A stretch of DNA of 64,000 nucleotides from Sphingobium sp. (GCA_017984895.1 JAGNYO010000002.1:1-64000), one strand, 5' to 3'; counted from the stretch's first letter, positions 35,940 through 45,075 are shown. Numbers and translations: made by a program. The notes: a model not told the origin generated them from the letters alone.

Positions 35940-38171
35940 ATGACTGCATATCATCTGAAAAGGGCTATTTTTTCCGGCCTCATGCTCACAAGCGCGCCAC
36001 TGGCGCTGGGCGCGTCGGCTGCCTTCGCCCAGACTACCGATACCGCCGCCGAGGACGCTTCGGCCAATGGAGGGGAGATCGTCGTCACCGCCCGCCGCCG
36101 CGAGGAAACATTGCAGGATGTGCCTATCGCCGTTTCCGCTTTTTCGGGCGAGATGCTGGCCGAACAGGGCGCGCCGGACATTACCGCGCTCCAGCAGCAG
36201 ACCCCCAACCTCACCTTGCAGATCGCGCGCGGCTCCAACTCCACGCTGATCGCGTTCATCCGCGGCGTGGGCCAGCAGGACCCGCTGTGGGGTTTCGAGC
36301 CGGGCGTGGGCCTGTATGTGGACGATGTTTACATCGCACGCCCGCAAGGCGCAGTGCTCGATATCTTCGATGTCAACCGTATCGAGGTGCTGCGCGGGCC
36401 ACAGGGCACGCTGTATGGCCGCAACACCATCGGTGGCGCGATCAAATATGTGACCAAGCGGCTCGGCCATGATTTCGGCGGCAAGTTCCGCGCTGTTTAC
36501 GGGTCTTACGATCAGGTCGATCTGGTCGGCCAGGTCACGGTCCCCGTCGGCGACAAGCTGTCGATCGGCGGCGCAATCGCCCGCTACTGGCGCGACGGCT
36601 ATGGCAAGAACCTCACGACCGGGGCGGAGCATTATAACAAGGATGTGGTTGCGGGGCGGATTTCGGTGGAATTCGAGCCGTCCGAAGGCCTGTTTTTCCG
36701 CGTGGCCGCCGACAAGACCATCGACAAGTCCAACCCCCGCCATGGCTATCGCATGCTGGGCAACGGCGCCCTCGCCGCTTATGCGCCGCTGCCCGATGTC
36801 TATGACACGCGCGCCGGCATCGGCGATGACAACAAGGTGAAAACGCAGGGCATTTCCCTGACCGGCGAAATCGAGCTGAGCGACGACCTGACCTTCAAGA
36901 CGATCAGTGCCTATCGCGATGGGCATACCGACACGGTCATCGACTTCGATAACACGCCCGATCCGGCGCTCGATGTTCCCGCCTTCTATGACGACCGGCA
37001 ATATACCCAGGAGTTCCAGCTTCTGTATGAGGGTGAAAAATTGCAGGGCGTGTTCGGGCTGTTCTATCTCGATGCCCGCGCGACCGGGGCGTTCGACACG
37101 GTTGTCGGCGCGCTCAACACCACCACGCTGACATCTGGCACGGTCAAGACCAAAAGCTATGCCGCTTTCGCGGATTTCAGCTATGATCTGACCGAGCAGT
37201 TCACCGTTTCGGCTGGCTTGCGCTGGACCAAGGACGACAAGACCGGCACCGTATTTCGCCGCAACTATACCGGCCTGCGCAGCCCGCTGTTCGGCAATGC
37301 CGCGGCTGTGCCCGGCCTGGTGCGCACCAACTACACCAATGACCGCAGCTTCGAGCAGTTCACCCCGCGGGTAAGCGTCAGCTACAAGCCCATCGAGGAC
37401 ATCAACCTCTATGCGTCTTATGGCAAAGGCTTCAAATCGGGCGGGTTCGATATGCGCGGCGACGCCGTGTTCACGCCGACCACGGTCAATGGCTATAAGC
37501 CGGAAACGGTGGACGCCTTTGAAGCCGGCATGAAAGGCGCGTTTATCGACCGCACCCTGTTCGTGAACCTCGCCGGCTTCCGCTCGACCTACAAGGATCA
37601 GCAGGTGACAATACAGGTGCCCAATGTCGCGGGGGGCATCGCCAGCTTCGTCGACAATGCGGGCAAGGCCAATATTTACGGCCTCGAACTGGAGATGCGC
37701 CTCGTTCCGTCGCGCAATTTCTCGGTCACGGCGGCGTTCGGTTATACGCACGCCGATTATAAGCGGTTCCTGACCTTTATCAGCGGCGGAACCACGCCCA
37801 TCGATGTCGCGAGCCAGCGCGTATTCCAGAACACGCCCAAATATACCGCCAATGTCTCGGCCACATGGGCGCACGACCTTGCGGGCGGACGCTTCGCCCT
37901 CACTCCCGCGCTGTCGCTGCGCTCCGACTATTCGATGTTCGAGATTGCCAACCCGATCCTCGATCAGGATGGCTATGCGCTGATCGATGCCTCCGCCACC
38001 TGGACCTCGGATGACGACAGGTTCCAGATCGGGGTGCACGGGCGCAACCTGGCGGACAAGCGCTACAAGGTGGGCGGCTATAATTTCCCCGGCGCGCTGT
38101 TCGGCAATTCGGTGATCAGCTTCTTCGGGCCGCCGCGCACCGTTTCCGTCTCGGCGGAGGTAAAGTTCTGA
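35940..38171 (+). CDS. TonB-dependent outer-membrane receptor
   Basis: A 743-residue outer-membrane receptor. Start ATG 35940 is chosen because the in-frame ATG 35928 contains the GGAGG ribosome site for it. Signal peptide (SAPLALGASAAFAQ) and TonB-box-like GGEIVVTARRREETLQDVPI are followed by the plug domain (IRGVGQQDPLWGFEPGVGLYVDDVYIARPQ; IEVLRGPQGTLYGRNTIGGAIKYVT) and a 22-strand barrel ending in VSAEVKF with terminal Phe. This is the FecA/FyuA-like type very abundant in sphingomonads for uptake of plant or aromatic compounds. The ligand is unknown; the hydrolase upstream and the MFS carrier downstream point to a nutrient uptake module. Confidence 0.95.
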   Translation: MTAYHLKRAIFSGLMLTSAPLALGASAAFAQTTDTAAEDASANGGEIVVTARRREETLQDVPIAVSAFSGEMLAEQGAPDITALQQQTPNLTLQIARGSNSTLIAFIRGVGQQDPLWGFEPGVGLYVDDVYIARPQGAVLDIFDVNRIEVLRGPQGTLYGRNTIGGAIKYVTKRLGHDFGGKFRAVYGSYDQVDLVGQVTVPVGDKLSIGGAIARYWRDGYGKNLTTGAEHYNKDVVAGRISVEFEPSEGLFFRVAADKTIDKSNPRHGYRMLGNGALAAYAPLPDVYDTRAGIGDDNKVKTQGISLTGEIELSDDLTFKTISAYRDGHTDTVIDFDNTPDPALDVPAFYDDRQYTQEFQLLYEGEKLQGVFGLFYLDARATGAFDTVVGALNTTTLTSGTVKTKSYAAFADFSYDLTEQFTVSAGLRWTKDDKTGTVFRRNYTGLRSPLFGNAAAVPGLVRTNYTNDRSFEQFTPRVSVSYKPIEDINLYASYGKGFKSGGFDMRGDAVFTPTTVNGYKPETVDAFEAGMKGAFIDRTLFVNLAGFRSTYKDQQVTIQVPNVAGGIASFVDNAGKANIYGLELEMRLVPSRNFSVTAAFGYTHADYKRFLTFISGGTTPIDVASQRVFQNTPKYTANVSATWAHDLAGGRFALTPALSLRSDYSMFEIANPILDQDGYALIDASATWTSDDDRFQIGVHGRNLADKRYKVGGYNFPGALFGNSVISFFGPPRTVSVSAEVKF

Positions 38172-39448
38172 GCCTGTCGGGCACCAGGGCAACGGCGTCC
38201 GGCGGCACAGACCGCCGGGCGCTCGCGCTGTTCATGCTGGTGGTGGTCTATACCTTCAATTTCATCGACCGGCAGATCATCGGTATCCTCGCAATACCCA
38301 TCAAGGCGGAGCTGCACTTGAGCGACGCCCAGCTTGGGCTGATGGGCGGCCTCGCCTTCGCGTTGTTCTACACCGGGCTGGGTATCCCGATCGCGATGCT
38401 CGCGGACCGCAGCGATCGAAGCTGGATCATGACGATCTCGCTCGTGATCTGGAGCGCGATGACCGCGGTTTGCGGAACGGTGCAGAATTTCTGGCAATTG
38501 TTCGCCGCGCGTCTGGGCGTCGGCATTGGCGAGGCGGGCGGGGTCGCCCCCGCCTATTCGCTGATCAGTGATCTTTATCCGCCGCACATGCGCGCGCGGG
38601 CGCTGGGCGTCTATTCCTTCGGTATCCCGATCGGCAGCGCGGCGGGCATGGTCTTTGGAGGCGTCATCGCCAGCCTGATCGACTGGCGCTACGCCTTTTT
38701 CATCGTGGGCCTTGCCGGGGTGGCGATTGCGCCGCTGTTCAGGCTCACCGTCCGGGATCCGGGCCGGGGCGTACAGGAACCGGGCGGCGCTCAGCCCCCG
38801 CCCGCCGCGCTCCGGCAGGTGTTCGGCTGCCTCGCCGCCAAGCCCGCCTTCTGGCTTGTGTGCGTCGCGGCGGCCTGCTCATCGATGATGGGCTATGGGC
38901 TGTTCTTCTGGATGCCCTCCTATCTGGTGCGCAGTTTCGGGCTGACGCTGCTGGATGCCTCGCTGCATTATGGCGCGATATTGCTGATCGGCGGGATAGC
39001 GGGGATATGGCTGGGCGGCGTGCTGGGTGATCGGCTCGGCGCAGCCCGACGCTCGGCCTATGCGCTGGTGCCGGCGGCCGCCTTCGCGGTGACGATCCCC
39101 TTCTACATTTTCGGCCTGCTCGCGACCGATATCGTCACCGCGCTCGCGCTGCTGCTGATTCCGACGGCGCTGGGCCTTGTCTGGCTTGGTCCGGTGCTCT
39201 CGATGATCCAGCATCTCGTTCCGCCCACCATGCGCACGACCGCTTCGTCGATCTTCCTGTTCGTCAACAACCTGATCGGCATTGGCATCGGCACACCGGC
39301 GATCGGCGCACTGTCAGACCTGCTGACCGAGCGGTTCGGCCACGAAGCGTTGCGCTATTCCATTCTCGCCGGAACGGGTTTTTATGCGCTGGCGGCGGTG
39401 CTGCTGGTCGCTGCCTCGCGGAGGCTGGAGCGGGACTGGCACGGCTAA
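38168..39448 (+). CDS. MFS transporter, probably translated from CTG
   Basis: An inner-membrane major facilitator transporter (about 426 residues). The first ATG (38234) falls inside the first membrane helix. The coding frame extends upstream with a normal N-terminus (SLSGTRATASGGTDRR) to CTG 38168, which overlaps the TGA of the receptor gene (CTGA) and follows GGAGG (38156-38160) at 7-base spacing. No ATG, GTG or TTG exists in between. The twelve helices include FNFIDRQIIGILAIPIK and the loop motif ADRSDRS, as in sphingomonad spinster/hexuronate-like carriers. It probably moves the product of receptor and hydrolase across the inner membrane. Confidence 0.87.
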   Translation: MSLSGTRATASGGTDRRALALFMLVVVYTFNFIDRQIIGILAIPIKAELHLSDAQLGLMGGLAFALFYTGLGIPIAMLADRSDRSWIMTISLVIWSAMTAVCGTVQNFWQLFAARLGVGIGEAGGVAPAYSLISDLYPPHMRARALGVYSFGIPIGSAAGMVFGGVIASLIDWRYAFFIVGLAGVAIAPLFRLTVRDPGRGVQEPGGAQPPPAALRQVFGCLAAKPAFWLVCVAAACSSMMGYGLFFWMPSYLVRSFGLTLLDASLHYGAILLIGGIAGIWLGGVLGDRLGAARRSAYALVPAAAFAVTIPFYIFGLLATDIVTALALLLIPTALGLVWLGPVLSMIQHLVPPTMRTTASSIFLFVNNLIGIGIGTPAIGALSDLLTERFGHEALRYSILAGTGFYALAAVLLVAASRRLERDWHG

Positions 39449-39455
39449 AGTGCGA

Positions 39456-39484
39456 TGCGAAAAAGTGGGAACCGGTTTTTCGCA
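39456..39484. repeat. REP-like palindrome, possible terminator
   Basis: TGCGAAAAA and TTTTTCGCA form a 9-bp perfect stem, extended by a GG/CC pair after two mismatched positions. It lies 8 bases after the MFS stop in the 138-base gap before the polyketide synthase gene. The element resembles a short palindrome that is dispersed in many alphaproteobacterial genomes; the T-run on the right arm would also let it terminate transcription. Confidence 0.55.
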
Positions 39485-39586
39485 ATAGATCGTACGACTC
39501 CAAAGCCGGCAGGGCCGCATCCGCTCGCCCCGGTGGAACAACCCAACCGGCGCCACGTTTATCGGTCATAGGAAACAGTAAGTCGC

Positions 39587-40645
39587 ATGACCGCCCATAT
39601 TCACGCGATCGGGACCGCCGTTCCCGCTCATGATATTCATCAGGCATTTATCGACTGGGCCGCGCCGCGTGTCCGGGAAGGCACCCATCGCAAGCTGTTC
39701 GACCGAATGAGCGCGCGCTCAGGGATCCGGCACCGCTGGTCGGTCCTGCCCGTGGCGCAGGAGAGCGGTTCGCTGGGCGAGCCGGGTGGATATTATTCCG
39801 GCGCCATGCCGACCACCGCCGCGCGCATGAGCGTCTATGCACAAGAAGCGCCGAAACTTTCGCTGCGCGCGATTGCGTGCCTGTCCGAAAAAAGCTCGCT
39901 CGCCGGGATCACCCATCTGGTCGTGGCGAGCTGCACCGGGTTCGTGGCGCCCGGCATCGATCAGATCATCGCCCGCACTCTTGGCCTGCCAGGTTCGGTG
40001 GAACGCACATTGATCGGTTTCATGGGGTGCTATGCCGCCGTGGCCGCGCTGCGGACCGCGCATCATATCGCCCGCTCCGATCCCGCCGCGCGGATACTGG
40101 TGGTGACGGTGGAGCTTTCGACGCTGCATTTGCAGGATGCCGAGACGATCGAGCCGATGCTGGCGATGCTGCAATTCGGCGATGGCGCCGCCGCCGCTAT
40201 CGTGAGTTCCGACCCTGACGGCATGGCGATGGAGAATTTCTTTGCCGCCACCCTCCCTGACAGCGACACGCTGATCCGCTGGACCATCGGCGATCATGGT
40301 TTTGCGATGCACCTGTCCGGCGAGGTGCCGGGCCGCATCTCCAGAGCATTGAACGACGAGGATTTTCGCGCGGCCATCCTCAAGGGTCGCGACCCGTCGG
40401 ACATCGCCGCCTGGGCGGTCCATGCGGGCGGGCGCTCGATACTCGACGCGGTCGAGAACGGGCTGAGCCTCCCGCAAGGCGCATTGGCAGAAGCCCGCGC
40501 CGTGCTGGCAGAAAATGGCAACATGTCGTCCGCGACGCTGATGTTCGTGCTGGAACGCCTCATGGCCGAGCGCAAGGAGAGCGGCCTGGCGATGGCGTTC
40601 GGACCCGGCCTCGCCGCCGAGGGCTTCGCGTTCCGCGCCGCATGA
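39587..40645 (+). CDS. Type III polyketide synthase
   Basis: A 352-residue chalcone/stilbene synthase-family enzyme that condenses an acyl-CoA starter with malonyl-CoA to give pyrones, resorcinols or similar. The catalytic triad is visible: Cys in ASCTGFVAPGID, His in WAVHAGGRSILD and Asn in GNMSSATL. The RHRW segment and the FGDGAAAAIVSSDP motif fit. FabH is an alternative for the Cys-His-Asn fold, but the length, sequence motifs and neighbours fit type III PKS. It overlaps the methyltransferase gene by ATGA, and a flavoprotein gene follows, so the three act in one pathway. The product is not predictable from sequence. Confidence 0.92.
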   Translation: MTAHIHAIGTAVPAHDIHQAFIDWAAPRVREGTHRKLFDRMSARSGIRHRWSVLPVAQESGSLGEPGGYYSGAMPTTAARMSVYAQEAPKLSLRAIACLSEKSSLAGITHLVVASCTGFVAPGIDQIIARTLGLPGSVERTLIGFMGCYAAVAALRTAHHIARSDPAARILVVTVELSTLHLQDAETIEPMLAMLQFGDGAAAAIVSSDPDGMAMENFFAATLPDSDTLIRWTIGDHGFAMHLSGEVPGRISRALNDEDFRAAILKGRDPSDIAAWAVHAGGRSILDAVENGLSLPQGALAEARAVLAENGNMSSATLMFVLERLMAERKESGLAMAFGPGLAAEGFAFRAA

Positions 40646-41343
40646 TGCGGGCGCTCGCGTTTCCTGTCCGGCAAGAGGAACTGATGGACGATCCGGGCCT
40701 CGACCCGGCTGTCTATGCCACCGTGCTGAACGATCTCGCGCGGGTCAACCGCTGGACGCTCGCCGCACGGCCAACCCTCTCCTTCCTCCGCCGCGCACTG
40801 AAGGGCCGGCGCCAGCTTCGCCTGCTCGACGTGGGCTTCGGACAGGGAGACATGCTCCGCACCATCGCACGCTGGGCGCGGCGGCGCGGCATAGAGGCAC
40901 GGCTCGTCGGCGTCGATCTCAATCCGATGAGCGAACCTGCCGCGCGCGCCGCAACCGACCCTGTTCTCGGTATCCGCTTTCACACGGGCGACTATGCGGA
41001 TCATCTGCACGAGGACCATGATGTCATCATCAGCAGCCTTGTGGCGCACCATATGAGCGAGGCGCAGCTCAGAGCTTTTCTGGTCGCGATGGAAAAGCAT
41101 AGCCGGATCGGCTGGCTGATCAACGATCTGCACCGGCACCCGCTCGCTTATGGCCTGTTTCCCCTGTTGGCCAGAATGCTGCGCACGCATCCGATAGTGC
41201 GGCACGACGGCCAGGTGTCGATTGCCCGCTCGTTCCGGCCTGACGAATGGTCCGCGCAGGTAGCCGCCGCCGCGCTCGATCCCGCGTCCGTGCGCATCAC
41301 CCGCATTTTCCCGTTCCGGCTGTGCGTCGATCATATCCATTGA
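40642..41343 (+). CDS. SAM-dependent methyltransferase of the polyketide operon
   Basis: A class I methyltransferase of about 233 residues. The SAM site is LLDVGFGQGDML, followed by the acidic VGVDLNPMSEPA loop and a VIISSLVAHHMSE post-motif. ATG 40642 overlaps the stop of the PKS gene (ATGA). Its own stop overlaps the TTG start of the next gene (TTGA). By position it should methylate the polyketide, on oxygen or carbon, or act on a derived quinol. It differs from the isoprenylcysteine-type methyltransferase used in the srs phenolic lipid operon of Streptomyces, so the operon resemblance is architectural. Confidence 0.87.
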   Translation: MMRALAFPVRQEELMDDPGLDPAVYATVLNDLARVNRWTLAARPTLSFLRRALKGRRQLRLLDVGFGQGDMLRTIARWARRRGIEARLVGVDLNPMSEPAARAATDPVLGIRFHTGDYADHLHEDHDVIISSLVAHHMSEAQLRAFLVAMEKHSRIGWLINDLHRHPLAYGLFPLLARMLRTHPIVRHDGQVSIARSFRPDEWSAQVAAAALDPASVRITRIFPFRLCVDHIH

Positions 41344-42494
41344 TCCTGGGCGGCGGCCCGGCCGGATGCGCGGCGGCGACGGTCCTCGCCCGCGCGGGGG
41401 CAAGGCCGCTGATCCTGGAGCGGACCCGCGAACCGCAGGACCTCGTCTGCGGCGGGTTCATGAGCGCCGATACGGTCGGACTACTGGAGCAGGTGGGGCT
41501 GTCTGCGCCCGCGCTGGGCGCACGCCCGATCACGCGGCTGCGCATCCTTGCCGGCGCGCGCATGTTCGAAACCCGGCTGCCCTTCACGGCCTACGGGCTG
41601 TCCCGCCGCCGGCTTGACTCCGCGCTGATCGGGCAAGCCGCAAGCGCGGGCGCCGGTGTCGAACGGGGAGTCGCGATCACTCTGTTGGATCGGGAGGCCC
41701 GCCGGGTCCGCCTGAAGGATGGCGCGAGCGTTGCCAGCGACACGATCATGCTTGCCACCGGCAAGCACGATCTGCGCGGCGCGTTAAGGCCACATGCGGC
41801 GCGCGGCCGTGATCCCGCGGTCGGTTTGCGGGCGCGGCTGGTGCCGTCCGCCTCGCTCGCCGCCGCCCTCGAGCGCGTCATCGAGCTGCATGTTTTCCAA
41901 GGCGGCTATGCAGGCCTACTGCTGTTGGAAGACGGCGCCGTCAATTTATGCCTCTCCACGTCGAAATCACTATGGACGGCAAATCCCTCGCCCGCCGCGC
42001 TGCTGCGTTCGCTGGCCGCGAAGAACCCCCGTCTCGGCGACCGGCTCGGCGAAGCGCTGTCTACAGGCCCGTGGTCGAGTATCGCCCATATTCCCTATGG
42101 CTGGCGCGCCCAACCCGAGCCGCCAGGAATATTTCGCCTCGGGGACCAAGGTGCCGTGATCGCGAGCCTCGCTGGCGATGGAATGGGTATTGGGCTGGCC
42201 AGCGGACAGATGGCGGCTGCCGCATGGCTGAGGGGTGGCGCCAGTGCAGGGCCGCGCTTTCAGTCTGATCTCCGCGCTTGCACGGCGAGGCCTCTTCATA
42301 TTGCGGGCGGATTAAAGTGGCTCGCGGAGCACCCTTTCGCTTATGGCCCTCTGATGGTGATGCTAAAGACCTTGCCCCAACTGGCGCATCTCGCGGTCAA
42401 TGCCACGCGGGTCACTGATCGCGGCCGGTCAGCAGGGGAGGGAACGGGTTGTTCTGTTCCGGTGTTTGATGGGTTGGACGGAGCGGTTCAATAG
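41340..42494 (+). CDS. FAD-dependent oxidoreductase of the polyketide operon (geranylgeranyl reductase/halogenase-like)
   Basis: A flavoprotein of about 384 residues. The N-terminal LILGGGPAGCAAA is the Rossmann FAD site. TTG 41340, overlapping the methyltransferase TGA, places it right at the N-terminus, so I prefer it to ATG 41247, which would overlap the neighbour by nearly 100 bases. The GD motif is FRLGDQGAVIASLAGDGMGIGLASG. The middle matches the group of flavin hydroxylases and geranylgeranyl reductases. With the PKS and methyltransferase it should hydroxylate or otherwise oxidise the aromatic or pyrone product. Substrate unknown. Confidence 0.85.
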   Translation: MILGGGPAGCAAATVLARAGARPLILERTREPQDLVCGGFMSADTVGLLEQVGLSAPALGARPITRLRILAGARMFETRLPFTAYGLSRRRLDSALIGQAASAGAGVERGVAITLLDREARRVRLKDGASVASDTIMLATGKHDLRGALRPHAARGRDPAVGLRARLVPSASLAAALERVIELHVFQGGYAGLLLLEDGAVNLCLSTSKSLWTANPSPAALLRSLAAKNPRLGDRLGEALSTGPWSSIAHIPYGWRAQPEPPGIFRLGDQGAVIASLAGDGMGIGLASGQMAAAAWLRGGASAGPRFQSDLRACTARPLHIAGGLKWLAEHPFAYGPLMVMLKTLPQLAHLAVNATRVTDRGRSAGEGTGCSVPVFDGLDGAVQ

Positions 42495-42532
42495 GCGAAC
42501 TCGATTGTCCCGATGAAAGGATCCCCCCCCTA

Positions 42533-43477
42533 TTAATGTTCATCTCGTTTTGAACCCAACTGGCCCGGCCCTTCCTGCGGGCTTGGTAATCCATTGGCTG
42601 CGACAAGCCCCGCCTCCCGCATGACGATTTCTCCCAACCACTCGATGAAAGCCTGCACCCTAGGCTGCCCTGCCACATCGCGGTGGATGGCGAGCCAAAA
42701 GTCACGACGTATGGATATGTCAGGGCGAATATGGGTCAGGGCTGGCTCACGGCTCGCCATGAAATGTGGCAGAACGCCGATCCCCGCGCCGCCCGCGATC
42801 AACTCCTGCTGGGCAATTATGCTGGTCGATCGGACAGATGCTTCCAGCCCGCTCTCGATCTCATCGAGATAGCGCAGCTCTGGAGCATAGATGAAGTCTG
42901 GCACATAGCCAACGAACGGGATGTCGCTCTCACGCAAACTCCCTTCGACTAGCGCCGCGAGCCAATCGCCCCGTGCGCTGGGCGCGTAAAGGCCTAGCCC
43001 GTACCCGGTAAGTTTGCGCACTTTCAGAAGCCCGCGTCGTGGCCTGGTGAGCAGAATCGCCAGGTCGGCCTCGCGCTTGGAAGGATTGAGAAAGCCGTTC
43101 GAGGCCACTAGATCGATGTCGAGCTGTGGATGGGCGGCGGAAAATTCGGCAAGGTGTGGCGCAATGAAATAGGCTCCGAAACCCTCCGAAACGCTGACGC
43201 GAAGTTGCCCGGAGAGTGTTTTGCGGCTCGCGCTCGCCAGCTCGATCCGGCTGGCGATAGACTCCATCTCCTGTGCGTGAGACAGTAAAGCACGACCGTG
43301 GCTTGTCAGCACAAATCCCTCATGGGTGCGCTCGAATAACGCCTGTTGCAGCACCGCTTCCAGCGAGCTGACCCGGCGACTGACAGTTGTTGGGTCCATT
43401 TTCAGCGCGCGGCCAGCGGCAATCAGGTTTCCATGACGCGCGACACTCAGGAAAATTCGCAATTCATTCCAGTTCAT
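42533..43477 (-). CDS. LysR-family regulator, divergent from the valine operon
   Basis: A 314-residue LysR-type transcription factor. The N-terminal winged helix is LRIFLSVARHGNLIAAGRALKMDPTTVSRRVSSLEAVL, followed by the FVLTSHGRALL linker and a periplasmic-binding-type effector domain (LRVSVSEGFGAYFIAPHLAEFSAAHP, TSIIAQQELIAGGAGIGVLPHF). It is divergent from mmsA with about 100 bases between the genes, the standard layout for control of the adjacent operon. The inducer is unknown; 3-hydroxyisobutyrate or a related valine intermediate is a reasonable guess. Confidence 0.9.
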   Translation of the reverse strand: MNWNELRIFLSVARHGNLIAAGRALKMDPTTVSRRVSSLEAVLQQALFERTHEGFVLTSHGRALLSHAQEMESIASRIELASASRKTLSGQLRVSVSEGFGAYFIAPHLAEFSAAHPQLDIDLVASNGFLNPSKREADLAILLTRPRRGLLKVRKLTGYGLGLYAPSARGDWLAALVEGSLRESDIPFVGYVPDFIYAPELRYLDEIESGLEASVRSTSIIAQQELIAGGAGIGVLPHFMASREPALTHIRPDISIRRDFWLAIHRDVAGQPRVQAFIEWLGEIVMREAGLVAANGLPSPQEGPGQLGSKRDEH

Positions 43478-43575
43478 GATGCTGCATTTATGCAGTTAAT
43501 ACCTGCGAGTCTATCCGTTGAATTCGCGCTAGAACGCCATATTGTGCCGTATCATTTTGTTGGAAAGGTTGCACC

Positions 43576-45075
43576 GTGAGACAAACAGATCATTTCATCG
43601 TCGGTGGTCCGGGCGGAACTGCAACCCGCTTCGGCGATATTTTCGACCCCAACAGCGGCGCGATACAGGCGCGGGTCGCGCTGGGTGATGCGGCGGTGCT
43701 GGATCGCGCCGTGGCTGGTGCGCTTGCTGCGCAGCCCGCGTGGGCCACCACCAATCCCCAGCGGCGCGCACGCGTGATGTTCGAGTTCAAGCGGCTGGTC
43801 GAGGCTCACATGGGCGAGCTGGCGCATATGCTCAGCTCTGAACATGGCAAGGTGATCGCCGATTCGAAGGGCGACATCCAGCGCGGGCTGGAAGTGATCG
43901 AGTTTTGCTGCGGCATCCCGCATGTGTTGAAGGGCGAATATACCCAAGGCGCCGGGCCGGGCATCGATGTTTATTCCATGCGCCAGCCGATCGGTATCGG
44001 TGCCGGCATCACCCCATTCAACTTCCCGGCGATGATCCCGCTGTGGATGTCCGGCGTCGCCATCGCCACGGGCAATGCCTTCATCATCAAGCCTTCGGAG
44101 CGCGATCCTTCCGTTCCCGTGCGCTTTGCCGAGCTGTTTCTCGAAGCCGGGCTGCCCGAGGGCATCTGCCAAGTCGTGCATGGCGATAAACAGATGGTCG
44201 ACGCGATCCTCGATCATCCGGCGATCGGCGCGATCAGCTTCGTCGGCAGCTCTGACATTGCGCATTATGTCTACAATCGCGGGGTCGCCAATGGTAAGCG
44301 CGTGCAGGCAATGGGCGGTGCGAAGAACCATGGCATCGTCATGCCCGATGCCGATCTCGATCAGGTAGTGAATGATCTGACCGGCGCGGCCTTCGGATCG
44401 GCGGGGGAGCGCTGCATGGCGCTGCCCGTGGTGGTGCCGGTGGGCGATGCCACCGCAGAGGCCTTGAAGGCGAAGCTGATCCCGGCAATAGAGAAACTCA
44501 AGGTCGGCGTCTCGACGGACGCGGAGGCGCATTATGGCCCCGTCGTCACCGCCGCGCACAAGGCGAAGGTTGAGGGCTGGATCCAAACCTGCATCGACGA
44601 AGGCGCGGAGCTTGTCGTCGATGGCCGGGGTTTCACGCTGCAAGGCCATGAGAACGGCTTCTTCGTCGGCCCGACCCTGTTCGATCATGTCACTACCGAC
44701 ATGCAGAGCTATAAGGAAGAAATCTTCGGCCCCGTGCTCCAGATAGTGCGCGCAGCCGATTTCGAAGCCGCGCTCGCCCTCCCCAGCCAGCACCAATATG
44801 GCAATGGTGTCGCGATCTTCACCCGCAACGGCCATGCGGCGCGCGAATTTGCGGCGCGGGTCAATGTCGGGATGGTCGGCATCAACGTGCCGATCCCGGT
44901 GCCGGTCGCCTATCACACCTTCGGCGGCTGGAAGCGGTCCGCGTTCGGGGACACCAACCAGCATGGCATGGAAGGCGTCAAGTTCTGGACCAAGGTCAAG
45001 ACCGTGACGGCGCGCTGGCCCGATGGCGGTGTGGGCGATGGCGCCAACGCATTTGTCATCCCGACCATGGGCTGA
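43576..45075 (+). CDS. mmsA: Methylmalonate-semialdehyde dehydrogenase (CoA-acylating)
   Basis: A 499-residue aldehyde dehydrogenase converting methylmalonate semialdehyde to propionyl-CoA, the last step of valine breakdown. The start GTG 43576 has GGAAAGG eight bases before. Typical MMSDH motifs are present: GIGAGITPFNFPAMIPLWM, KPSERDPSVP, VGSSDIAHYVY, MGGAKNHGIVMPDAD and the catalytic Cys in AFGSAGERCMALP. The acyl-CoA dehydrogenase gene follows after 11 bases, and mmsB ends the operon. Family and context agree. Confidence 0.95.
   Translation: MRQTDHFIVGGPGGTATRFGDIFDPNSGAIQARVALGDAAVLDRAVAGALAAQPAWATTNPQRRARVMFEFKRLVEAHMGELAHMLSSEHGKVIADSKGDIQRGLEVIEFCCGIPHVLKGEYTQGAGPGIDVYSMRQPIGIGAGITPFNFPAMIPLWMSGVAIATGNAFIIKPSERDPSVPVRFAELFLEAGLPEGICQVVHGDKQMVDAILDHPAIGAISFVGSSDIAHYVYNRGVANGKRVQAMGGAKNHGIVMPDADLDQVVNDLTGAAFGSAGERCMALPVVVPVGDATAEALKAKLIPAIEKLKVGVSTDAEAHYGPVVTAAHKAKVEGWIQTCIDEGAELVVDGRGFTLQGHENGFFVGPTLFDHVTTDMQSYKEEIFGPVLQIVRAADFEAALALPSQHQYGNGVAIFTRNGHAAREFAARVNVGMVGINVPIPVPVAYHTFGGWKRSAFGDTNQHGMEGVKFWTKVKTVTARWPDGGVGDGANAFVIPTMG

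Noticed and set aside
35802..38192. A 796-residue minus-strand frame opposite the TonB-dependent receptor
   Set aside because: The plus-strand receptor has complete signal, plug and barrel motifs. The antisense product has none and is an artefact of codon bias.
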